From: Lachnospiraceae bacterium
GTDB taxonomy: Bacteria > Bacillota > Clostridia > Lachnospirales > Lachnospiraceae
Direction: 5' to 3'
Assembly: GCA_910574885.1 (NCBI GenBank)
Contig: CAJTDD010000002.1
Coordinates: 285,784-349,783, forward strand
Length of the DNA stretch: 64,000 nt
Part shown: positions 18,571-27,393 of the stretch, in pieces
How positions within the stretch are numbered: the first letter of the stretch is position 1
Layout of the letters: every line of letters starts with the position of its first letter
Made by a program: the position numbers and the translations under genes
Notes under the pieces: model-generated
Database searches by the model: none
What the model was told of the DNA's origin: nothing
What the model saw: only the letters and a program-made list of their open reading frames with translations

Positions 18571-19386
18571 TTATTCTTCTGCCTTCTTGCTCTTCGCCGC
18601 AACCGCATCCGGATCCAGAAGCTTCTGGCGCTGCTTCTGAGATACAAACGTTACAAGCTTCTCACGCAGGAACTTAGGATTATCTCCCGCCTGGATCGCG
18701 AGGATTCCCTCAATCATGATCTGCTTATACAGTAATTCTTCATCATTCCTTACTCTCAGTTTCTTGGCAATCGGTGAGAATATCATGTGGGCAAGTATAC
18801 ATCCGTAGAAAGTTGTGATCAACGCCGTTCCCATGGCAGGACCGATATCTCCCGCGCCGCCTTCATCCAGATTCATACCTTTCAGCATGTTAACCAGTCC
18901 GACCAGCGTTCCGATCATACCGAATGCAGGAGCTTTCGCATCAAGAGTCTCATAAATCCCGATACAATCCTCATGCCTTGACAGCATGGCTTCCACATCA
19001 CTCTCCAGAAGCGTACGAACTTCCTCCGGTTCTGTCGCGTCTACAATCAGCATGATGCCCTGCTTGAAGAACATATCGTCAAGCTCGTTCGCCTTCTCCT
19101 CCAGCGCCAGAAGGCCGTTCTGCCTGGCAAGCTGGGCCATCTCGACCAGGATGTCAATCAATTCGCCGATGTTATATTTCTTTCCCTGAAACAACATCTT
19201 CGTATGCTTTGGAAGTGTCAGAAGCATATTAAACGGGTAACTTGCAATTCCTGCAGCAATCGTACCTCCAACAACGATTGCTATACTGGCAGGATCCCAG
19301 AAGTTCCCAAGTTTTGCCGGACCGATACCTACGAATACGATCAGCACCGCTCCGATAACAACACCTAAAATACTAGTTATATCCAC
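18571..19386 (-). CDS. motA: Flagellar stator protein MotA
   Basis: 271 residues with four transmembrane helices. The conserved proline motif PAFGMIGTLVGLVNML and the large cytoplasmic loop between helices 2 and 3 are present. It forms the stator ion channel with MotB, whose gene follows 12 nt downstream. Confidence 0.97.
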   Translation of the reverse strand: MDITSILGVVIGAVLIVFVGIGPAKLGNFWDPASIAIVVGGTIAAGIASYPFNMLLTLPKHTKMLFQGKKYNIGELIDILVEMAQLARQNGLLALEEKANELDDMFFKQGIMLIVDATEPEEVRTLLESDVEAMLSRHEDCIGIYETLDAKAPAFGMIGTLVGLVNMLKGMNLDEGGAGDIGPAMGTALITTFYGCILAHMIFSPIAKKLRVRNDEELLYKQIMIEGILAIQAGDNPKFLREKLVTFVSQKQRQKLLDPDAVAAKSKKAEE

Positions 19387-19419
19387 TTATCTTCACCGCC
19401 TTATTCCTTAATTACTATA

Positions 19420-19617
19420 CTATCTATCTCCACGGTAGCAATGTATCTTACCATTGTACTCAATTGTTTTCTCGATTATCTCTTCCGCACCCTCTTTTAC
19501 AATGTAAAACTTGCCGTTTGTCATAAGGATCTTTGATTCTGGTATTATCTCCACAGATTCTATATGCGCGCAATTCAATACGATCTTCGTGTCATTTAAT
19601 TTCGTCAGCATTATCAT
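19420..19617 (-). CDS. flbD: FlbD family flagellar protein
   Basis: 65 residues. It begins MIMLTKLNDTKIVLN, matching the small FlbD (SwrD-like) family encoded after flgE; in Bacillus this protein raises stator power. I chose the ATG at 19617, which has a GAGGA site 8 nt upstream; a 29-residue extension would run into a strong hairpin. Position between flgE and motA is the usual one. Confidence 0.9.
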   Translation of the reverse strand: MIMLTKLNDTKIVLNCAHIESVEIIPESKILMTNGKFYIVKEGAEEIIEKTIEYNGKIHCYRGDR

Positions 19618-19648
19618 ATCATAGTTCCTCATAAATTTCAAACATATC

Positions 19649-19685
19649 CCAGGATATGGCGAAGAAGTATTTCGCCATATCCTGG
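19649..19685 (-). promoter_or_regulatory. Perfect 15-bp hairpin between flgE and flbD
   Basis: CCAGGATATGGCGAA pairs with TTCGCCATATCCTGG around a 7-nt loop, in the 109-nt gap after the flgE stop. There is no run of T residues after it on the minus strand, so it is not a plain rho-independent terminator. It may protect the flgE message from decay or damp read-through into flbD-motAB. Confidence 0.7.
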
Positions 19686-19726
19686 AATATGCTGTTAAAA
19701 CCAAATCTATTACTTCCCGGCAGCTA

Positions 19727-21241
19727 CTAACGCTTCATATTAACAAGCTCCTGTAACATTTCATCCGTTACGGTGATAATCTTTGAATTCGCCTGGAAAC
19801 CTCTCTGTGTTGTAATCATGTTGGAGAACTCGTTCGCTATGTCTACGTTTGCCATCTCAAGAAAGCCCCCCTTGATGATTCCTACCGGCCCGCCGTTTGG
19901 CTTGATTGCCTCTACGGCTCCGGCGTTCGGTCCTACGGAGTAGTAGTAGCCGTTCTTCTTCTCAAGGCCGTTCGGGTTCTCTACGGAAACAAGGGCAAGC
20001 TGTCCGATTGGAATCGTGCGCTCGTTTCTGTCGGTTCCCATGATCATTCCGTATTCGTCAATCTTCCATCCCTGAATGTCGTAACGCTGCCCGGTTTCCG
20101 GATCAATCGGGATACGGATTGCAGATAATTGATCTACATATTCTGCCGCAACTCCCGGCACAAGGTTGTTACCCTGATTCCGTCCGGATTCGACTGACTC
20201 TAATACTTTTGCAGGGTCGTTAGGGTCTACCACCTGGCCTGTGCCAATTAGGGCTTTTCTAATATCTTCAAGGGTCTCGCCGAAAGTATCGCCCGCCTCT
20301 TTTGCCGTAATCGTCAGCGTAGCGCTGGTAAGGTAACGCCCGATACGGTCCAGACTGATATTCACTTTGCTTAGATCTAAAAATATCGGAGGATTTGTTG
20401 TTGTTTCCTGCCCCGTAGTATCATCTATATACTTATAAGTTGCCATCAAGTCCGGATTCTGCTTATAGTAAGTAGTCCCTTGAGCTGGTGTACCTTGTAC
20501 TGGCACATATGCGCCATTCTCAAAAGTGAATAAAGGCGTACCGTCTGTAAGATCAGTACCTTCAGCTTTCGGATATGCCTCCATCTTTGTAACAGCCGTT
20601 ATCCAGTCATTTACCGCATCTTCAAAATCATTAACAGACGTAACATTCGTCTCCATCTCTATACCAGCGATTGTAATCGTCCATTTTTTATCCGCAGCAG
20701 TAGAAGGTTTCAGAATCGCCGAAGCATCCTTAATCGTCACCGAACTGGACGTCGCCGGCGTCTCTGGCGTTCCCGTTCCTTCAATCGGCTGATACCCATA
20801 TACATAACTTCCCTGGTTATCTACCAGATAACCGTTGTTATCCACACGGAAGATTCCGACTCTTGACAGGTTCAGCCCGGAAGATTCGATATCGTCAAAC
20901 GCGCCGTTCACCATATTTCCTACCAGGAAGAATCCCGTACCGTCAATCATACAGTCCAGATTATTGGAGGAAGGAGACGGGGCTCCTGTGTTAAACTCGT
21001 TGGAGATGGAGGACAACTGTGAACCATAACCTACCTGAGAAGCATTATGTCCGCCGGCAGCCCCCGCCATCTGGCTTCCGCCTGTACTGCTGATTGAATT
21101 GGTATACATTGCATCCTGGAAGTTGTAGCTATAAGACTTAAAACTCCATGTATTAACGTTCGCTATATTATTACCGATAACGTCCAGCTTGGACTGATGC
21201 GCCTTGAGCCCTGCGACTCCGGCAATCATTGATCTAACCAT
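19727..21241 (-). CDS. flgE: Flagellar hook protein FlgE
   Basis: 504 residues. The N-terminus MVRSMIAGVAGLKAHQSKLD with IGNNIANVNTWSFK and the C-terminus VDIANEFSNMITTQRGFQANSKII are the hook signatures. The middle region is variable and includes a proline/threonine-rich insert. It forms the universal joint between rod and filament. A structured leader precedes it (21286-21367) and a strong hairpin follows it (19649-19685), suggesting that its message is controlled separately within the operon. Confidence 0.97.
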   Translation of the reverse strand: MVRSMIAGVAGLKAHQSKLDVIGNNIANVNTWSFKSYSYNFQDAMYTNSISSTGGSQMAGAAGGHNASQVGYGSQLSSISNEFNTGAPSPSSNNLDCMIDGTGFFLVGNMVNGAFDDIESSGLNLSRVGIFRVDNNGYLVDNQGSYVYGYQPIEGTGTPETPATSSSVTIKDASAILKPSTAADKKWTITIAGIEMETNVTSVNDFEDAVNDWITAVTKMEAYPKAEGTDLTDGTPLFTFENGAYVPVQGTPAQGTTYYKQNPDLMATYKYIDDTTGQETTTNPPIFLDLSKVNISLDRIGRYLTSATLTITAKEAGDTFGETLEDIRKALIGTGQVVDPNDPAKVLESVESGRNQGNNLVPGVAAEYVDQLSAIRIPIDPETGQRYDIQGWKIDEYGMIMGTDRNERTIPIGQLALVSVENPNGLEKKNGYYYSVGPNAGAVEAIKPNGGPVGIIKGGFLEMANVDIANEFSNMITTQRGFQANSKIITVTDEMLQELVNMKR

Positions 21242-21285
21242 TTGTTATACATCCTTTCTTTACATATACTCTGCGCCGTCTCAGG

Positions 21286-21367
21286 GGAACCGCCGTGCCG
21301 CCCGCTGTATCTCACAACCGCTTCCTGCCCAGGCGGTTCCTTATGTATCTGCAAGTCATACAGATAC
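21286..21367 (-). promoter_or_regulatory. Structured leader upstream of flgE
   Basis: On the minus strand two stems can form: a 7-bp GTATCTG/CAGATAC hairpin with a 9-nt loop, and a 9-bp GGAACCGCC/GGCGGTTCC stem enclosing 37 nt. The AACCGC part of the second stem can instead pair with a GCGGTT at 21316-21321, so two folds compete. No known riboswitch class is recognised by eye. A regulatory RNA is inferred. Confidence 0.45.
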
Positions 21368-21391
21368 GAAACCTCCATCAAATGGTCCGGC

Positions 21392-21799
21392 TTACATTAA
21401 GACTGCGCTGTCAATATTCGTAAATATATTTTCCCTCATCTCTGTTCCCGACATCGTTGTCACTACGACGTTATGTGGAACATTTACAATAAAAGCCCCG
21501 CTCTCGCCGATGATAACCACGTCTCTTGCGCCTTTTTCCCTGGCTTTGGAAACTGCCTGGTTCAAGTCCTTCAGGAGACCGTCTGTCATCTCGATTCCCC
21601 GTTCCCGGACTCTCTGTACCGCATGTTTGGAGAATTGAACGGACTGAGCTTTGTCGGCTTCCTTCTGCAAAACGTCTGCGAACTGCACCTTTGTGCCTGT
21701 ATTCGCACCTGCGCCGATGATCCCTTTTGTCTGCAGCTGCGCGGATGCATGCTGCAATTTAAGCGTCCCGGCATTCGTAATCTGGTTCATCTTACTCAT
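21392..21799 (-). CDS. Flagellar operon protein (TIGR02530 family)
   Basis: 135 residues. The core VQFSKHAVQRVRERGIEMTDGLLKDLNQAVSKAREKGARDVVIIG and VPHNVVVTTMSG match the small conserved Firmicutes protein found between flgD and flgE. Its exact role is not established; hook assembly is assumed from position. I prefer the ATG at 21799 (AAGGCGG upstream) to the GTG three codons earlier. Confidence 0.9.
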   Translation of the reverse strand: MSKMNQITNAGTLKLQHASAQLQTKGIIGAGANTGTKVQFADVLQKEADKAQSVQFSKHAVQRVRERGIEMTDGLLKDLNQAVSKAREKGARDVVIIGESGAFIVNVPHNVVVTTMSGTEMRENIFTNIDSAVLM

Positions 21800-21844
21800 T
21801 ACTTGCACCGCCTTAATCTCTATTCCCCGTGTAATCCCCTCAAA

Positions 21845-22426
21845 CTACTCTTTATCCTTGTCGCCTGTCGTATTGTCTGTATCCGTCTTATCCGTATCTG
21901 TCTTATCTGTATCCGTCTTATCGGTTTCGTCCTTATCTTTGTCTGGAATCTTCACCGGTACTTCACCGATACCCATAACCTGTGACAGTTCGTACTTCTT
22001 TCCGTCAATATATACTGCCGTCGCACCGGTCAGGTCTACGCCCGTTACCGTACCCTTCTTGGTTCCGGTCACTTCTCCCTCCTCATTAGTAATCGCAACC
22101 GTAACTTCTTTTCCCAGCAATCCGGTAGAATAAGTTGTCAGCGTAACCTGAGACAGATTATTCGACACCGTGGCAAACTTCGCTACCGCATCTGTTACCT
22201 GGGTCATCGCGTTCATGGTAGCCATCTGCGTCATCTGGTTCATCATATCGCTGTTGCTCATGGGATTCATTGGATCCTGATATTGAAGCTGTGCAGCCAT
22301 CAATTTCCAGAAATCATCAATAGACAAATCGCCTCCGTTGGCAACTGCGTCTGTCTGGGATGCCTTCGCTGCATCATACTGATATTTGGCGGCATCGCTT
22401 AATAATACGTCGCTCACTCCTGCCAT
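21845..22426 (-). CDS. flgD: Flagellar hook assembly protein FlgD
   Basis: 193 residues. The N-terminal FlgD motif DFWKLMAAQLQYQDPMNPMSNSDMMNQM is clear. It caps the growing hook. The C-terminus ends in an acidic Thr-Asp-Thr-Asp-Lys tail that comes from three 15-bp repeats in the DNA (21876-21920), so length could vary in frame. It starts the hook block flgD-TIGR02530-flgE. Confidence 0.95.
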   Translation of the reverse strand: MAGVSDVLLSDAAKYQYDAAKASQTDAVANGGDLSIDDFWKLMAAQLQYQDPMNPMSNSDMMNQMTQMATMNAMTQVTDAVAKFATVSNNLSQVTLTTYSTGLLGKEVTVAITNEEGEVTGTKKGTVTGVDLTGATAVYIDGKKYELSQVMGIGEVPVKIPDKDKDETDKTDTDKTDTDKTDTDNTTGDKDKE

Positions 22427-22464
22427 ATTTTCTTCTCCTTTCTTTCATCCATTCTTCATCATAT

Positions 22465-23712
22465 TTAGCCGGTCAACCCTAACCGCAGCCTTTGTAAGAA
22501 CTGTTCTGCATCCTCTCCATCCTGATTCTGGCTCTTCTCTTCTTTCTGCCGCTGGTTCTGGTTCGTCTGCTCATTCTCATCCCGAGTCTGGTTTAAGTAG
22601 TCCGTCTCCTGCTTATCCACGATGATCGTCGTCTCCCCGCCTAAATTCCGGTCGATGATATTCCCAATCTCACGGGCATTCTGGCTCAGCGCATCCATGG
22701 CGCGCTTCTCGGAACATACAATCGAAATCGTAGCCTGGCTTCCTTCGTAAAGAACCTTCACCGCAATCTTTCCAAGATTCACAGGTTCAATATGGATTTC
22801 AAACTCCTTCACGCCTTCTGTCAGCTTCGCAAGCAAGGTGTCTGTCACCTTCTCCGGCAATTCCTCAGGCCGCTCTACATGAACCCTTGCCGCCGTCTCC
22901 GGTCTTTCCACCTCTGTCTTTACAGGCTGCTCCGTTTCCGGACGAACCGCTGACGCTGCCGCCGCCTGTTCCGCCGCAAACTGTTCCGGCTGCGCCTCGG
23001 TCTTTTCCTTCGGCTGCACGGCTGTCTCTGCCGCCTCTTTCAGATTCGATGTAAAATCTTGTGTCTGTGGCTTTGTCTCGGCAGAATCCTGAGTCTGTAT
23101 TACCGGCATTGCCTCTGACGTCTTCACATCCGCTGTCTTTTGCATCTGTTCCGGCTGCTCTGCAGCCTGCTGCGGCTTCACTGTCTGTACCCGTCCAGTT
23201 TCCGGCATCTGCGCCTGCTGTGCCTGTTCTTCATTCTGTACCAGAACGGCTCCCTGTTCCGCCGTTTCCGGCATCTGTACTCCTTCTTCTGCCCCGATCT
23301 CCGGCAGCCCATCGGTTACTTCCGCCACTGCATCGGTAGGAATCTGCTCTTCTGTCTCCTGAACTGCTCCGGTAAATCCATAAGAATAGCGCTCACGTAT
23401 CTGCAACGCAATCATAACCTCTGCCTGTCTCGTATCCGTCTCGCTGCTGTCGGTCTGTTCTGTCTTCCCCTGTTCCTCGGATACCTCTTGCTTCTGATTG
23501 CCTGTCGCTTCGGTCTTATCTGTCGCCGTATCCTTATTCTGATCCTTGGATACTTCCTTGCTGTCTTGTTTGCCCTGGGCATCCTCATTCTTGCTTTGAA
23601 GCATCTTGCGGAAATCATAGTCGCCGGACACGTCCGCCGTCTGTTGCGACGCCTTTACATTACCTGCCGTCTGAAATCCGATATCCATCGTCTTCATACT
23701 CAACTTCTCCAT
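22465..23712 (-). CDS. fliK: Flagellar hook-length control protein FliK
   Basis: 415 residues. Most of the protein is Gln/Glu/Ala/Thr-rich, as expected for the secreted molecular ruler. The C-terminal domain (about residues 285-375) has the conserved FEIHIEPVNLGKIAVKVLYEG, which contacts FlhB to switch export from hook to filament. An AAAGGAGG site precedes the start. Confidence 0.93.
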   Translation of the reverse strand: MEKLSMKTMDIGFQTAGNVKASQQTADVSGDYDFRKMLQSKNEDAQGKQDSKEVSKDQNKDTATDKTEATGNQKQEVSEEQGKTEQTDSSETDTRQAEVMIALQIRERYSYGFTGAVQETEEQIPTDAVAEVTDGLPEIGAEEGVQMPETAEQGAVLVQNEEQAQQAQMPETGRVQTVKPQQAAEQPEQMQKTADVKTSEAMPVIQTQDSAETKPQTQDFTSNLKEAAETAVQPKEKTEAQPEQFAAEQAAAASAVRPETEQPVKTEVERPETAARVHVERPEELPEKVTDTLLAKLTEGVKEFEIHIEPVNLGKIAVKVLYEGSQATISIVCSEKRAMDALSQNAREIGNIIDRNLGGETTIIVDKQETDYLNQTRDENEQTNQNQRQKEEKSQNQDGEDAEQFLQRLRLGLTG

Positions 23713-23838
23713 GGGTTTCTTCCTCCTTTCCTATTATATAATTCTTTGTAACTCTTGACACACAAATCGGCTATCCTGCGCCATGGTTACATCTATAGTA
23801 ATCTGCCGGGATGAAAGCTCTCATCCACATATGCAGGA

Positions 23839-24291
23839 TTACCCTACAATCCTCGCCATCGCCCGCTTCGTGGCAACAAACTCTTCGATAAACTGCTCTT
23901 CTTCCTTCTGAACTTCTTTCTCGTATTCTTTGAACTTCTTCTCTTTTAGTTTGTCAATGGAAGAGGTCTCTTTCTTCGCCTCCACTACCTCATTGCGCTT
24001 GGCTTCTTCTTTCTCCTGGAGCTTTGCCAGCTCCTCATACTTCTTCCTAATCTTAATCCCCAGCGCTTCCAGATAATTCTCATAGGTATGGATGTCACAA
24101 ATCTTCATCCCGTTCATCCGGTTATTCCGGAACTCCGCCGTACAACGCCGATGTTCCTCCTCCATCTTCTCGATGGTTCGTTCACACTCCCTGACTTTCG
24201 CAAGAATCCTGGCATGCTCTGCTTTCAGCCCATCAAGCGCCTGTTCCTTATAATTAAGTACCGTATCCAATGAAAAAAAGAACTTCTTCAC
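23839..24291 (-). CDS. fliJ: Flagellar export chaperone FliJ
   Basis: 150 residues, almost wholly alpha-helical coiled coil with alternating Lys/Glu. It begins KKFFFSLDTVLNYKEQAL, the family start. It acts at the centre of the FliI ATPase ring. The start overlaps the fliI stop by 4 nt. Confidence 0.94.
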   Translation of the reverse strand: MKKFFFSLDTVLNYKEQALDGLKAEHARILAKVRECERTIEKMEEEHRRCTAEFRNNRMNGMKICDIHTYENYLEALGIKIRKKYEELAKLQEKEEAKRNEVVEAKKETSSIDKLKEKKFKEYEKEVQKEEEQFIEEFVATKRAMARIVG

Positions 24292-25589
24292 CGCAATATC
24301 TCCTTCATCATCTCTAAGGACGTCTCCCCTGGGAAGCTTTCATTAATTTTCTGCATCAAGAAGGCATTGACCTTGTCAATCTTAGAAACAGCGCCGTCAA
24401 GTCTGGGGTTTGTTCCCGACTTGTAAGCCCCGATTGAAATCAAGTCTTCATTCTTCGCATATATGCTTAGAATATCCCGCATCTTTGCCGCCGCCTCACG
24501 GTGTTCTTCCGGCACAATATTTGTCATCAAACGGGATATGCTGGCATTCACGTCAATCGCCGGGAAATGGTTCTCATTCGCCAGCTTCCTTGTAAGTACA
24601 ATATGGCCGTCCAAGATACCTCGGACGGTATCTGCAATCGGCTCATTGGTGTCGTCGCCTTCCACCAGTACCGTATAGATACCGGTAATGGAACCCTTCT
24701 CAAACTTCCCGCTGCGCTCCAGGAGCTTAGGAAACTCTGCATAAATAGAAGGGGTATATCCTCTTGCAACCGGCGGCTCTCCGGTCGCAAGCCCAATCTC
24801 ACGCTGGGCCATGGCAAAACGGGTCAGTGAATCCATCATCAACAAGACGTCCTTCCCCTGATCCTTAAAATACTCGGCAATCGTCGTTGCTACCAACGGG
24901 CATTTCATACGAAGCATCGCCGGTTGGTCGGAAGTCGCAACTACAAGCACACTGCGCTTCATTCCCTCTGGTCCGAGATCCTTCTCTATAAACTCACGAA
25001 CCTCACGGCCTCGCTCTCCCACCAGTGCAATCACATTGATATCTGCCTTTACATTTCGTGCAATCATTCCCAGCAACGTACTCTTGCCGACACCGCTTCC
25101 CGCAAAGATACCGATACGCTGTCCCTTACCGACCGTGTTCAGCCCATCGATGGCCTTCACGCCAAATTCCAACGGGTCCGTAATCGGAGGCCGTGTCAGC
25201 GGATTGATATACGTATTCTCTACATAATAATAACGAGAAGAAGGAAGCGGTCCTAAATCATCCATGGGGTTCCCCGTGGCATCTATGATCCTTCCTCTCA
25301 AAAACTCTCCTACCGGAATCTTCAAACGTTTCCGGGTATTTCTAACAAAACTGCCGGCAGCCACGCCGTTCAGGTTCTCATATGCCATCAACTGCATCTT
25401 GTCTCCGCGGAAACCTACGACCTCCACAGGTATCTGCCTGTGCTTCTCCTCATTATAAATCATGGCAATATCCCCGATACTGGCCCTGTTTCCCGAAGAC
25501 TCCATCGCCATTCCGATGACATTCTCTATCTTTCCTATGTAACTGATTGTTTCTGCTTTCTGTATCAGTTCCGGCAATTTTGAAAACAT
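24288..25589 (-). CDS. fliI: Flagellar export ATPase FliI
   Basis: 433 residues. It has the Walker A motif GIFAGSGVGKSTLL, the Walker B region DVLLMMDSLTRFAMAQREIGLATGEPP and the ATP synthase alpha/beta signature PSIYAEFPKLLERSG. It powers unloading of export substrates. It forms a unit with FliH and FliJ, encoded on either side. Confidence 0.98.
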   Translation of the reverse strand: MFSKLPELIQKAETISYIGKIENVIGMAMESSGNRASIGDIAMIYNEEKHRQIPVEVVGFRGDKMQLMAYENLNGVAAGSFVRNTRKRLKIPVGEFLRGRIIDATGNPMDDLGPLPSSRYYYVENTYINPLTRPPITDPLEFGVKAIDGLNTVGKGQRIGIFAGSGVGKSTLLGMIARNVKADINVIALVGERGREVREFIEKDLGPEGMKRSVLVVATSDQPAMLRMKCPLVATTIAEYFKDQGKDVLLMMDSLTRFAMAQREIGLATGEPPVARGYTPSIYAEFPKLLERSGKFEKGSITGIYTVLVEGDDTNEPIADTVRGILDGHIVLTRKLANENHFPAIDVNASISRLMTNIVPEEHREAAAKMRDILSIYAKNEDLISIGAYKSGTNPRLDGAVSKIDKVNAFLMQKINESFPGETSLEMMKEILR

Positions 25590-25604
25590 ACTCTCTCTCC
25601 TTGG

Positions 25605-26357
25605 CTACACCCTGACATTGTTCAGTATGTCTTTGATGTTCTCTAACTGCGTACCGACGCTCGCGTCAATAATCTCATCCGGCAGCTCTATAATACAGGT
25701 GCCTTCTTCTCCGTTGTCCATAGTGACAATCTTAATGTTCTCGGAAAGTTTGGATAATCTGTCCAGAAATTCCGTATCTACATCCATAGAAACCGCCGTG
25801 TCGCATTTTGTAATATAGATCTTCGCCCACTGCTTTTTCGTAATCTTATCAGTTGCCGCAAGAATCATACGTTTCACGATATCGCCGCTGGACTGAAGGC
25901 TGGTCTGAATCACCTTTTCTGCCACAGTAAGAGAAATTCGTTTCAGGTCATCCAAATACTGCTCCAGCAGCTTCTCTTTCTCTATCGTCACACTCTGGAT
26001 TACTTCTGATATATTATTCCGGAGTTCCTGAATCTCAACGTCCAGAAGTCTTCGCTGTTCATCGTAGGCTTCCCGTGTTCCATCCTGAATTCCGGTTTCC
26101 TTCCCTTCCCGATACCCCTGGTCCCGTAAGTACTCCGCTTGAGAGCGGGCGTCACTGACAATCAGCCTTGCCTGCGCTCTCGCCTCCTCCAAAATCTCTT
26201 CCACGGAAACGGTTTCTTCTTCCTCTTCGACATCTTCCTCTGAGTCGTCATCCTCCTCTTTCGGCTCTTCGATGATTTTGAATCCGGCGAAGAAGTCATA
26301 GGGCTTAACGTCCTGCTTCTTCTCCGGTTCTTTTACAATCCTAGGCAATGATTTCAT
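25605..26357 (-). CDS. fliH: Flagellar export regulator FliH
   Basis: About 250 residues: an acidic segment (EEDDDSEEDVEEEEE), a coiled coil, and the C-terminal V-ATPase E-subunit-like domain (LKRISLTVAEKVIQTSL). It holds FliI at the export gate. The start is uncertain: the ATG at 26357 overlaps fliG by 17 nt, and a TTG at 26375 is also open. Neither has an ideal ribosome binding site, so coupling to fliG is likely. Confidence 0.93.
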   Translation of the reverse strand: MKSLPRIVKEPEKKQDVKPYDFFAGFKIIEEPKEEDDDSEEDVEEEEETVSVEEILEEARAQARLIVSDARSQAEYLRDQGYREGKETGIQDGTREAYDEQRRLLDVEIQELRNNISEVIQSVTIEKEKLLEQYLDDLKRISLTVAEKVIQTSLQSSGDIVKRMILAATDKITKKQWAKIYITKCDTAVSMDVDTEFLDRLSKLSENIKIVTMDNGEEGTCIIELPDEIIDASVGTQLENIKDILNNVRV

Positions 26358-27393
26358 CCTTTCCGCTCTTAACAATAATCAACTCACCGGCTTCTTCCAG
26401 TCTCCTAATTACGCCGACGATTCTCTGCTGCGCTTCTTCCACGTCTCTCAGACGTACATTAACCGTAATCTCGAGGTCAGACTGAATACTCTCAGCCATA
26501 CGTGAAGATACATTGGAGAATACAAGCTCCTTGATCTTCTCGTCGGACCCCTTGAGAGCGTATACAATATCCTTGACATCGCACTCGCGGATAAATCTCT
26601 GAATCGATCTGTTGTCCATGGACACGATATCCTCGAATACGAACATCTTCTTCCGGATTGTCTCTGCCAATTCTTCGTCGTTCTTGCCCAACTCGTCGAA
26701 GATGTACTTCTCGTTCGCCCTGTCCATATGGTTCATAACATCTGCTATGTAATCGATGCCGCCAATCGTCGTGACGTCTGTAGTAAGGATGCTGTCGAAC
26801 CTCTTCTTGAGGGAATCTTCCACCACCTTAATCGCTTCCGGGGATGCACTTTCCATCCTGGCAATCGCTTCTACAACCTTGATCCGCTTTTCCTTAGGAA
26901 GTTCGCTGATAACCATAGACGCTTGATCCGAATCTGCATAAGACAGAACTAGTGCAATGGTCTGCGGTCTTTCATGCTGCAAAAAAGAAATCAAATTCTT
27001 CACATTGCTCTTCCGTATGAATTCAAACGGTCTTATCTTCAGAGATTTTGATAATTTATCCAACAAGGACTGCGCTGTACTCTCCCCAAACGCCTTTTCA
27101 AGTACCGCTCTGGCATATTCCATACCGCCGTCGGTTACAACCTTCTGCGTCAGACAAGTCTTATAGAACTCATCCAAAACAAGCTCCATCTCATCCGGGC
27201 TGATATGTCCTAACTTCGCCACTTCAATGGTCAGCCTCTCAATATCGCTCTCGCTCAGATGCTTATAGATCTTTGACGCCTTATCGGCTCCAAGGGAAAC
27301 AACGACCGCCGCTGCTTTCTGCTCAGGAGTCAGCTTACTCTCTCTAGGTTCTTTGGTTTCTTTATTATCTTTGTTTTCTTTACTCTCCTCCAT
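26341..27393 (-). CDS. fliG: Flagellar motor switch protein FliG
   Basis: About 350 residues. A charged N-terminal tail (KENKDNKETKEPRE) precedes the normal FliG start (LTPEQKAAAVVVSLGADKASKIYKHL). The middle EHPQ-like motif is HERPQTIALVLSY, and the C-terminal torque helix carries the charged residues (LEITVNVRLRDVEEAQQRIV). The ATG at 27393 has a GGGGG site 8 nt upstream and is preferred to the ATG at 27408; both overlap the end of fliF. Confidence 0.97.
   Translation of the reverse strand: MEESKENKDNKETKEPRESKLTPEQKAAAVVVSLGADKASKIYKHLSESDIERLTIEVAKLGHISPDEMELVLDEFYKTCLTQKVVTDGGMEYARAVLEKAFGESTAQSLLDKLSKSLKIRPFEFIRKSNVKNLISFLQHERPQTIALVLSYADSDQASMVISELPKEKRIKVVEAIARMESASPEAIKVVEDSLKKRFDSILTTDVTTIGGIDYIADVMNHMDRANEKYIFDELGKNDEELAETIRKKMFVFEDIVSMDNRSIQRFIRECDVKDIVYALKGSDEKIKELVFSNVSSRMAESIQSDLEITVNVRLRDVEEAQQRIVGVIRRLEEAGELIIVKSGKDEIIA

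Noticed and set aside
21242..21391. Cyclic-di-GMP riboswitch before flgE
   Set aside because: The conserved core bases of the known classes are not seen; kept only as an unassigned structured leader.
21876..21920. Short tandem repeats as a CRISPR array
   Set aside because: 15-bp units with no spacers, inside the flgD coding sequence.
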